From contig JANYKA010000047.1 of NCBI GenBank assembly GCA_025358315.1, forward strand, positions 1 through 48,179: a stretch of 48,179 bases of DNA. Reading direction: 5' to 3'. The position numbers and the translations under genes were made by a program. The notes beneath the pieces are model-generated. The model did not search any database. It was given only the letters and a program-made list of their open reading frames with translations, and was not told where the DNA came from. Positions 18,624 through 24,853 of this stretch are shown here, piece by piece. Position 1 is the stretch's first letter. Every line of letters starts with the position of its first letter. This DNA comes from Gemmatimonadota bacterium. GTDB lineage: Bacteria; Gemmatimonadota; Gemmatimonadetes; Gemmatimonadales; Gemmatimonadaceae.

Positions 18624-19333
18624 TGCGCGAACTCCTCCGCGACGATGCGCGGGTCGAGTGTTCCGGTGTAGAGTGCCATTCCTATTACAACGCCTGCGAT
18701 ACCGCGCTCGTCAAGCGCCCGAAGATCGGCCATCGTGGCAATACCTCCTGACGCATAAACAGGCCATGCGCTCGCTTCCGCCACGTCTTCCATGAGCGGG
18801 AGGTCCGTACCCTGCAGCAATCCTTCGCGGTGAACGGCCGTGACGAGAAGGCCGCCAAGGGCGAGACCGTTCATGTCATCGACGACATCGAGAATCGTGC
18901 GGCGGAGTTGACGCGACCATCCGCGGGTTACCACGTTTCGTTCCCGCACGTCTGCCGCGACAATGAGGCGTCCCGGGAATGCAGCCGCGGTCTCTTCGAG
19001 CCAAGCTGGCTCTTCGAGTGCCCGCGTGCCCACGATGACCCAATCCGCACCGTCCTCAACTAGTGCGCGAATGTCGTCGTCGGTGCGAACGCCACCACCG
19101 ACCTGCATCGGACAAACATTATCGGATAGCAGATCGTGGACCACTTGCCGATTGGATCCACGTGCCGTGGCGGCATCGAGATCGACGATATGTAGCCGAT
19201 GAAAACCATGATTGCTCCAATCACGGGCGACGTCACGCGGCCGTTCGAGGCGAATGCTCTCGTGGGCATAATCACCGCCGATCAGTTGCACGACGTGCCC
19301 GTCACGCAAATCCAGCGCCGGAATCGCTAACAT
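18620..19333 (-). CDS. hisA: ProFAR isomerase HisA
   Basis: This 237-aa (beta/alpha)8 isomerase carries out step 4, an Amadori rearrangement of ProFAR to PRFAR. Motifs are MLAIPALDLRDGHVVQLIGGDY with the catalytic Asp, LHIVDLDAATARGSN, MQVGGGVRTDDD, DWVIVGTRALEEP, LIVAADVRERNVVTRGW, LLVTAVHREGLLQGTD and VYASGGIATMADL. The ATG at 19331-19333 overlaps the end of hisH by 7 nt (ATGTTAG). A longer upstream frame lies inside hisH and is not family-like. In the GLLQGTD segment HisA enzymes usually have D-x-DGT(M/L); here the preceding residues are HREG, a small departure worth noting. Confidence 0.92.
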   Translation of the reverse strand: MLAIPALDLRDGHVVQLIGGDYAHESIRLERPRDVARDWSNHGFHRLHIVDLDAATARGSNRQVVHDLLSDNVCPMQVGGGVRTDDDIRALVEDGADWVIVGTRALEEPAWLEETAAAFPGRLIVAADVRERNVVTRGWSRQLRRTILDVVDDMNGLALGGLLVTAVHREGLLQGTDLPLMEDVAEASAWPVYASGGIATMADLRALDERGIAGVVIGMALYTGTLDPRIVAEEFAQ

Positions 19334-19917
19334 GTCCGCAAAAACTCCTCTATGAATCGCACACCTGGTGCCGAGCTTTTCTCTGGATGAAATTGCACAC
19401 CAACCACATTTCCGGTCCGGACGGCTGCGGGAAAACGATCGCCATCGTGTGTCGACCAAGCGGTCACTACTCTTGGATCGGTTGGACGACAGACGAAACT
19501 GTTGGCATAGTATGCGGTCCGCAGGCCGGAACGCGTGAACAGCGTATCATTGACGTCTTCAATATCATTCCAGCCGATTTGCGGCACGTGTTGTGCCTGT
19601 AGTCGCTCCACCCGGCCACCGAAAATGGCGAGTCCGTTCCCTTCACCCTCGTCGCTCGATTCGAACAAGAGCTGCATGCCGAGGCAAACCCCGAGACAGG
19701 GCAACCCTGCTTGCAGGGCCGACCTCATTGTATCGTGGGCCGCGGCCATTGCGGCGGCGGCGGGAGCAAAGGCGCCGACGCCCGGAAGTACCAGCACGTC
19801 TGTCTCCAGTGCCAGCGCCGGATTGCTGACAAGCGTCACTTCCCGACCCTCGCCACACAATGATTTAGTGAGCGAGTGGAGGTTCCCGGCACCGTAGTCG
19901 AACACGGTAATACGCAC
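19327..19917 (-). CDS. hisH: imidazole glycerol phosphate synthase glutaminase subunit HisH
   Basis: HisH supplies ammonia to HisF. The 196-aa class I amidotransferase shows FDYGAGNLHSL at the N-terminus, VLPGVGAFAPAAAAM, the nucleophile elbow LGVCLGMQLLFESS (catalytic Cys), MGWN-like QIGWNDIE, and QFHPEKSS with catalytic His and Glu. The start is a GTG at 19915-19917 that follows the hisC stop without any spacer (TAAGTG), implying re-initiation by the same ribosomes. Confidence 0.95.
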   Translation of the reverse strand: MRITVFDYGAGNLHSLTKSLCGEGREVTLVSNPALALETDVLVLPGVGAFAPAAAAMAAAHDTMRSALQAGLPCLGVCLGMQLLFESSDEGEGNGLAIFGGRVERLQAQHVPQIGWNDIEDVNDTLFTRSGLRTAYYANSFVCRPTDPRVVTAWSTHDGDRFPAAVRTGNVVGVQFHPEKSSAPGVRFIEEFLRTC

Positions 19918-20979
19918 TTAAAGATTCTCCAAGCCGTCACCAATGACGGTGAGGACCCGTTCCATGATCGGCCAAGGCCCGGCCGTGATGCGCATGGCAT
20001 CACCAAGTCCCGGTAAGTTTCGAAACGCACGAATCCCGATTCCGTTCGCGCGGAGCCGAGCCGTGAGCACAACAGCATTTGGTGAGGGGATCAGTATAAA
20101 GTTTGTCGCCGATGGCAGTGGGTTGAGCCCCATCATGGAAAGTGCATCAGCAAGGCGAATTCGATTCGCAACAGCTTCAGCAGCCCGTTCGACCACCCAC
20201 CCCGCATCGTCCGTCATTGCTGTGACGGCGGCGCGTTCGGCAAAACTATTCAGCTTGTACGGACCGCGAGACCGTTCGATCGTTTCGATAATCGCTGGCG
20301 TCGCGGTCCCATATCCCACTCGCAACCCGGCAAGTCCGTATGCCTTGGAGAACGTCCGGCACACCAGTACGCGCTCAAGTGACGGTGCTTCGGACAGCAG
20401 TCCGGGAACTCCGGCGAACTCGGCATATGCCTCATCGACGATGACTAACCCGGGTGCGTGTGCAATCACTTTGCGTATCGCATCGGTCGGGGTTGCAGTA
20501 CCGGTCGGGTTATTCGGTGTGCAGAGATAAATAATTCGGGCGCCGGTCGCCAGAAGCGCATCGGCATCCATTGCGTGGTCCGCGGTCAGTGGAACAGGCA
20601 CGGGCCGGACATTGTTAATGCGCGAAAATACCGGGAGCATTACAAAGGTGGGATCAGGATGCGCGATCGTATCGCCGGGTGCCGCAAAGGCGCGTATAGC
20701 GCAGTCCAGCACATCGTCAGATCCATTTCCCGTAACGACGCATTCCGGTGCTATTCCCGCGCGGCCGGCGACGGTGCGCTTGAGTGATTCGCCATATAGA
20801 TCGGGATAGCGCGCGGCGCCTGTTCCCGCAGCGGCACGAAGCACGGCTGACGCTGCCGGTGGTGTACCCCACGCGTTGGTGTTGTCACTGAGGTCGATTT
20901 CCACGTCGGTGCCCGAGGTATACCGCGGGATCGTGTTGAAGCCGTCACGGGCGAGTTGATCGGCACTGCGTTGGGTCAT
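19918..20979 (-). CDS. hisC: histidinol-phosphate aminotransferase HisC
   Basis: This 353-aa PLP enzyme converts imidazole-acetol phosphate to histidinol phosphate. It shows ARYPDLYGESLKRTVA, VTGNGSDDVLDCAIRAF, PDPTFVMLPVF, YLCTPNNPTGTATP, VIVDEAYAEFAG (Asp that contacts PLP), CRTFSKAYGLAGLRVGYG with the PLP lysine, and a C-terminal FRNLPGLGDAMRITAGP with the substrate-carboxylate Arg. The ATG overlaps the hisD stop (ATGA, 20976-20979). Confidence 0.94.
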   Translation of the reverse strand: MTQRSADQLARDGFNTIPRYTSGTDVEIDLSDNTNAWGTPPAASAVLRAAAGTGAARYPDLYGESLKRTVAGRAGIAPECVVTGNGSDDVLDCAIRAFAAPGDTIAHPDPTFVMLPVFSRINNVRPVPVPLTADHAMDADALLATGARIIYLCTPNNPTGTATPTDAIRKVIAHAPGLVIVDEAYAEFAGVPGLLSEAPSLERVLVCRTFSKAYGLAGLRVGYGTATPAIIETIERSRGPYKLNSFAERAAVTAMTDDAGWVVERAAEAVANRIRLADALSMMGLNPLPSATNFILIPSPNAVVLTARLRANGIGIRAFRNLPGLGDAMRITAGPWPIMERVLTVIGDGLENL

Positions 20980-22283
20980 ACGGATTTCTCCTGCCAGTGA
21001 CGGGCTGCCGCAGCATGAGCGGGCAAACCCTCCGCATCGGCCAGTGTACCCACATCACTTGCCAACGCCGCGGCTGCACTTCGGCTCACGCGTTGCCAAG
21101 TGGTCCATCTATAGAAGTCTATTGTTGACAATCCAGAATAACTCCGCGCCAAGCCGCCTGTTGGGAGAACATGATTGGCACCGGTGAGGTAATCGCCAAA
21201 TGCAACACTGCTGTATGCGCCAATGAAGACTGTGCCGGCGTTCCGCACCCGGTCAGCCACGGCTTCAGCATCACTGCATACAACAAGCACGTGTTCGGCG
21301 GCGAAATCGGCGGCGAAGTTTAACGCATCCTTGAGTGCTGGAACAACAATGAGGGCTCCCCGACTTGCCAATGACTGCCGGATGATTGCCTCCCGCGCGG
21401 TGCCGGTGACAAGAGCAGCAAGTCGGCCCTCCACACGCTCTGCGAGCAACGCGCTGGGAGTCACAAGCACAACAACTGCCATCGGATCGTGCTCGGCCTG
21501 CGCCAACAATTCGCGTGCGATGACGTCAATGTCCGCCGCCTCGTCGGCGATCACAAGCAGTTCACTCGGACCGGCTGGCGCATCTATCGCTACCACGCCG
21601 GCCACTTGCAGCTTTGCTTCGGCAACCCACGCGTTACCCGGACCAACAATGCGATCGACCCGCGGTACAGTTGCGGTGCCGTAGGCCATCGCGGCAATGG
21701 CACCGGCGCCGCCGAGCGCGAATACCCGGTCGGCACCGGAGAGCTCTGCGGCAGCGAGTAGCACTGGAGACGGCGCGCCATCTGGCGCCGGGGGTGAACA
21801 GACGATGACGTCATCAACACCCGCCACGCGTGCCGGCACGACACCCATCAACAGACTACTGGGATAGGTTGCCCGTCCACCGGGAGCGTAGACACCAACG
21901 CGGTGCAGCGGCGTAGCACGACGACTGATCGTCACGCCGTCTGTCGTGGTGAATTCGCGATCCACCGGCCGGAAAACTTGGTGGGCACTACGAATGTTGC
22001 CGACAGCACGATCGAGCGCTTTTCGCAGTTTCGGATCAAGCGATGCCAGCGCGGATCGCCAGCGTACGCGGGGGATTTCGAATGTCTCAAGCGCCACGCT
22101 GTCGAACTCGAGGGCGAGTGCGCGCAGCGCTGCGTCGCCTTCAATTCGCACGCGTTGCAGTATAGCCGCGGTGGCGGTGCGAATCGCGTCGTCGGTACTG
22201 GTCGCGCGATCAAACAGAATTGCGTACTGAGCCGCCGTGAGCTCCCCGTACGTTCCACGTATGGCCAGGGAAATGGCCTTCAT
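20976..22283 (-). CDS. hisD: histidinol dehydrogenase HisD
   Basis: HisD oxidises histidinol to histidine in two NAD-dependent steps at a Zn site. The 435-aa product has the family blocks VGVYAPGGRATYPSSLLMGVVPA, ALGGAGAIAAMAYGTATVPRVDRIVGPGNAWV, DAPAGPSELLVIADE, LLAQAEHDPMAVVVLVT (QAEHD Zn ligands), AEHVLVVCSDAE, VFIGAYSSVAFGDYLTGANHVLPTGGLARSYSGL and the terminal EGLPAHAAAA. The ATG overlaps the hisG stop (ATGA, 22280-22283). Confidence 0.95.
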   Translation of the reverse strand: MKAISLAIRGTYGELTAAQYAILFDRATSTDDAIRTATAAILQRVRIEGDAALRALALEFDSVALETFEIPRVRWRSALASLDPKLRKALDRAVGNIRSAHQVFRPVDREFTTTDGVTISRRATPLHRVGVYAPGGRATYPSSLLMGVVPARVAGVDDVIVCSPPAPDGAPSPVLLAAAELSGADRVFALGGAGAIAAMAYGTATVPRVDRIVGPGNAWVAEAKLQVAGVVAIDAPAGPSELLVIADEAADIDVIARELLAQAEHDPMAVVVLVTPSALLAERVEGRLAALVTGTAREAIIRQSLASRGALIVVPALKDALNFAADFAAEHVLVVCSDAEAVADRVRNAGTVFIGAYSSVAFGDYLTGANHVLPTGGLARSYSGLSTIDFYRWTTWQRVSRSAAAALASDVGTLADAEGLPAHAAAARHWQEKSV

Positions 22284-23146
22284 GCCATCAACCTCTCAAT
22301 CCGCGTGACGAGAATACCTTCGCCACCGAGTCGCTTGAGCTCGGCAAGTGTGCGGTAGATGGTCTCGGCCGGGGCAACGGCGTGGACAGCGACCATCGTC
22401 CCGCCATTCATCAGGTCGATGATCGTTGGGCCTGAAATGCCTGGTAAAACGCGCTTCACATCATCGAGCTTTGCCCGCGGGACGTTTGCCATCACGTATC
22501 GTTGTCCACGCGCCGCCAAGACAGACTGAAGCGAAATCACCAGTTCATCGAGAGCGCGAGCACGTGCGCTCGGCACTGCGCGGTCGGCACGGGCCGTGAT
22601 GAGCCGCGCACTCGATTCAAGTACCGTGGCCACTTCACGCAATCCGTTGACACGCAGCGTGGAGCCGGTCGATGTCAGGTCAACGATAATGTCGGCAATC
22701 CCGAGGTGCGGTGCGATTTCGACGGCTCCGGAAATCGGGACGATCTCCACGGCCCGACCGGCGGACGCAAAAAACGCCCTGGTAAGTTTTGGGAAGACTG
22801 TGGCCACACGTACTCCTGCACCGATGTCCTCCAGTGTCCGCACATCACTGTCATCGCGTACCGCGACGACGATGCGGCAGCTCCCGAATGCGAGATCAAG
22901 CCGGGATTCAAGTCCGCGCTCGGACTCACTGACCAGATCCCAACCAGTGATGCCGGCATCGGCGGCGCCATCGGCGACGAATTCGGGAATGTCTTGGGCG
23001 CGCACAAAAATCGCTTCGAACTCCCCCCCCAGCGAAGCGGTGAGCGCCCGCTCGCTGGATGCACGTACCTCGAGACCGGCGTCGGCGAGCAATTCCCGGC
23101 ATTCCTGATTGAGTCGGCCTTTGTTTGGCAGCGCTATGCGAAGCAT
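22280..23146 (-). CDS. hisG: ATP phosphoribosyltransferase HisG, long allosteric form
   Basis: HisG catalyses the first, committed step (ATP + PRPP). At 288 aa it is the long form. The catalytic domains contain LRIALPNKGRLNQEC, ADAGITGWDLVSE, GSCRIVVAV, RVATVFPKLTRAFF, SGAVEIAPHLGIADIIVDLTSTGSTLR, and a C-terminal ACT-like domain (about residues 210-288: RYVMANVPRAKLDDVKRVLPGISGPTII, MVAVHAVAPAETIYRTLAELK). This domain gives histidine feedback inhibition in long HisG enzymes, so no HisZ is needed. It is the first structural gene of the operon and lies 40 nt after the attenuator terminator. No clear Shine-Dalgarno precedes the ATG at 23144-23146. Confidence 0.95.
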   Translation of the reverse strand: MLRIALPNKGRLNQECRELLADAGLEVRASSERALTASLGGEFEAIFVRAQDIPEFVADGAADAGITGWDLVSESERGLESRLDLAFGSCRIVVAVRDDSDVRTLEDIGAGVRVATVFPKLTRAFFASAGRAVEIVPISGAVEIAPHLGIADIIVDLTSTGSTLRVNGLREVATVLESSARLITARADRAVPSARARALDELVISLQSVLAARGQRYVMANVPRAKLDDVKRVLPGISGPTIIDLMNGGTMVAVHAVAPAETIYRTLAELKRLGGEGILVTRIERLMA

Positions 23147-23186
23147 GGTATGGTCGGTCTAAGATTAAGGGTTAATAACAGCTAAG

Positions 23187-23213
23187 AAAAAAGCCCGTCC
23201 AGTCTGGACGAGC
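23187..23213 (-). terminator. his attenuator: intrinsic terminator before hisG
   Basis: On the minus strand GCTCGTCCAG pairs with CTGGACGGGC (one U.G pair) and is followed by six T residues (23192 to 23187). The hairpin lies between the leader-peptide stop and hisG. Upstream, GTCGGGC within the leader codons (23283-23289) is complementary to GCCCGAC (23220-23226) just before the terminator. GCCCGACC can also pair imperfectly with the terminator's 3' arm (GGACGGGC). A competing antiterminator fold is therefore possible; that fold is inference, while the terminator and leader are directly visible. Confidence 0.88.
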
Positions 23214-23219
23214 CGAAGG

Positions 23220-23295
23220 GTCGGGCGGTGAAATCTCGGAGTGGCGCTACACCGGCATCCGGAAACACGCGACGATCCCCCGGCCCGACGGGCCG
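23220..23295 (-). promoter_or_regulatory. candidate pause hairpin and antiterminator segments of the his attenuator
   Basis: CGGCCC-GAC-GGGCCG (23281-23295) is a perfect inverted repeat lying directly after the His codons. It would form a hairpin if ribosomes do not cover it. Its minus-strand segment GTCGGGC can instead pair with GCCCGAC at 23220-23226. This is the layout expected of mutually exclusive 1:2 and 2:3 pairings, though the exact folds need a folding calculation. Confidence 0.5.
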
Positions 23296-23333
23296 TGGTG
23301 GCGATGCACGTGATGGATGGTGGTAAGGCGCAT
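23247..23333 (-). CDS. hisL: histidine operon leader peptide (28 aa)
   Basis: A 29-codon frame including the stop runs from ATG (23331-23333) to TAG (23247-23249). It begins MRLTTIHHVHRHHGPSG and contains five histidine codons within the seven-codon stretch HHVHRHH (codons 7-13). It is followed after 33 nt by a rho-independent terminator and then hisG. This is the classical arrangement for attenuation: ribosomes stalling at His codons when charged tRNA-His is scarce would favour antitermination. The frame is too short for most gene finders. A candidate promoter lies 7 nt upstream of the ATG, so the leader mRNA may be leaderless. Confidence 0.9.
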   Translation of the reverse strand: MRLTTIHHVHRHHGPSGRGIVACFRMPV

Positions 23334-23340
23334 GGAATCA

Positions 23341-23369
23341 AGCCTAGCGACGACGCGGCCTTTCGTCAA
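23341..23369 (-). promoter_or_regulatory. candidate promoter of the his operon
   Basis: On the minus strand TTGACG (23369-23364), a 17-nt spacer, and TAGGCT (23346-23341) precede the hisL ATG by 7 nt. The -35 matches 5/6 and the -10 matches 3/6. Transcription would begin at or next to the start codon. It lies in the short gap before the divergent dsbA-like gene. Confidence 0.5.
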
Positions 23370-23379
23370 ATTTGTATGG

Positions 23380-24108
23380 ATGCGACTCTCTCAACGATAC
23401 TCAGCCCCGATCCTGGCAACCTTTCTGCTTGCTTGCAGTCCGACCACCAAGACTGGCGCCGACCCGGACGCGGCGGCGGTGGCGTATCGTGAGGGCGATG
23501 CGCAGGCTCCGGTCAAGATGATCTACTTCGACGATCTCGTTTGCGAAGATTGCCGCACCTTCTCCCGCAGTGCTGCGGAGCCGCTCCGCACGACCTGGGT
23601 TGGCGGCAAGAAAGTACAACTGACCGTGATCGATCTCGCTTGGCACCGCGGCAGTGTCGCGGGATCGGCAGCTATGACTTGTGCCATAGAACAAGGCCAT
23701 TTTTGGGACATGCACGAGTTGTTGTTTGAGCGTCAAGACAGCTGGAAGCGCGAGAGCGATATTCCGGCCGCGCTGCAGAAGTATGCCACCGAATTAAAGC
23801 TTGACACGGCGAAATTTGCGACGTGTGCGGCACGAAAGGACCACCAAAGGCGACTCGACGCCGCAGACGATGCGGCACGCCGTCACGGAGTACGGGGAAC
23901 TCCGGCTTTCATTATTAATGGCAAGGCCTTCTTTGGTGCTCAGGACTGGTCGTGGATGGAGCGGGTTCTCACGGCATATGCGGCTGGAATGCCCGATTCT
24001 GCACCCCCGCCCCCAATGGGAATTCCCACCAAGAAAGTGGTGGATTCGGCCCGTTTGAAGGTGATGGAAGACTCTGTGGCAAGATTGAGGGGAAAGCCTA
24101 AGTCTTAG
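23380..24108 (+). CDS. DsbA-family thioredoxin-fold lipoprotein
   Basis: This 242-aa product has a lipoprotein signal (MRLSQRYSAPILATFLLACS, lipobox LLAC). A DsbA-like domain of the DSBA/DsbG-like thioredoxin_4 type follows. The redox motif is CEDC (in FDDLVCEDCRTFSRS, about residue 55), the helical insert contains FWDMHELLFERQDSW, and the cis-proline segment is GVRGTPAFIING. It would act in disulfide chemistry in the periplasm; direction (oxidase or isomerase) cannot be told. The start is the ATG at 23380, which gives an ideal signal peptide; the longer frame would overlap the his leader. A proline-rich tail (APPPPMG) precedes a short helix. Confidence 0.88.
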   Translation: MRLSQRYSAPILATFLLACSPTTKTGADPDAAAVAYREGDAQAPVKMIYFDDLVCEDCRTFSRSAAEPLRTTWVGGKKVQLTVIDLAWHRGSVAGSAAMTCAIEQGHFWDMHELLFERQDSWKRESDIPAALQKYATELKLDTAKFATCAARKDHQRRLDAADDAARRHGVRGTPAFIINGKAFFGAQDWSWMERVLTAYAAGMPDSAPPPPMGIPTKKVVDSARLKVMEDSVARLRGKPKS

Positions 24109-24149
24109 GAGCGCGTGATAGGGAATACATATTTGCGTTTCGACCGCAT

Positions 24150-24165
24150 TGTGAATAATTTCACA
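24150..24165. promoter_or_regulatory. CRP/FNR-family type binding site upstream of the cupredoxin gene
   Basis: The 16-mer TGTGAATAATTTCACA is a perfect palindrome and contains exactly the half-sites TGTGA-N6-TCACA of the CRP consensus. Its centre is about 82 bp before the cupredoxin ATG. A TATTCA box (24193-24198) downstream could be the -10, with no good -35, as expected for an activated promoter. The regulator itself is not in this window. Confidence 0.6.
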
Positions 24166-24239
24166 TTGGTCAGAAAACTGCTCCAAATCGCGTATTCAAT
24201 TACTTTCATTTAGTAGTTCGGTCCAGGAGGACTACAGCA

Positions 24240-24740
24240 ATGCGGTTTATTAATTTGGCGCTCATGACGAGCGCTGTTGTGCTCGGCGCTTGCGCTGGTA
24301 GCGATAAGAAGCAGGACGCGGCTCCGGCCACGCCTGCTCCTGTAGCCGCGACAGCGGCAACCCCGACGAGCGGAGCCGCCGGTACTGCGGCGCCGATCAC
24401 GGGAAAGACAGTTGAAGTGAAAATGATGGGCGATGCAACCGGCTATCGTTTCGAGCCCGCGAACATCACGGTGAAAGCCGGCGACGGCATCAAGTTCGTC
24501 GTTGTCTCAATGATTCCACACAATGTTGCGTTCGATGCTGCAACGATTCCCGCCGACGTAAAGGCGCAGCTGGACGCCAACTTTGGTGCAGGCAGAGCGT
24601 CGGAGTTAAGCAGCACTTTGATGACGGCGATCGGAGATTCGTTCACCCTCTCGCTCGGTAGCATTAAGCCGGGGACGTACGCCTTCTATTGCACTCCGCA
24701 CCTTGCAATGGGCATGAAGGGCACGATCACGGTTCAGTAG
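24240..24740 (+). CDS. plastocyanin/azurin-like blue-copper lipoprotein
   Basis: This 166-aa lipoprotein (lipobox VLGAC) has an Ala/Pro/Thr-rich linker and a type 1 copper domain from about residue 55. The copper ligands can be followed: His in SMIPHNVAF, Cys and His in YAFYCTPH, and Met in LAMGMKGTITV. The length of the loop between Cys and Met fits plastocyanin-like proteins. It should carry electrons in the periplasm. A strong Shine-Dalgarno (CCAGGAGG) precedes the ATG, and a CRP-type site and then an intrinsic terminator bracket the gene, so it is probably monocistronic. Confidence 0.9.
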   Translation: MRFINLALMTSAVVLGACAGSDKKQDAAPATPAPVAATAATPTSGAAGTAAPITGKTVEVKMMGDATGYRFEPANITVKAGDGIKFVVVSMIPHNVAFDAATIPADVKAQLDANFGAGRASELSSTLMTAIGDSFTLSLGSIKPGTYAFYCTPHLAMGMKGTITVQ

Positions 24741-24761
24741 GCGCAAATAGCACACTCTCGA

Positions 24762-24798
24762 ACGGGCGCCCGCATTTCCGGGGCGCCCGTTTTGTTTC
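24762..24798 (+). terminator. intrinsic terminator after the cupredoxin gene
   Basis: ACGGGCGCCC (24762-24771) pairs perfectly with GGGCGCCCGT (24781-24790) around a 9-nt loop and is followed by TTTGTTTC. It is 22 bp after the stop codon. Confidence 0.85.
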
Positions 24799-24853
24799 CA
24801 CCTTTCTACCCTGCCCCGGCTTGCCGCACGTGGGGCAATAGCTTGCTGAAACG

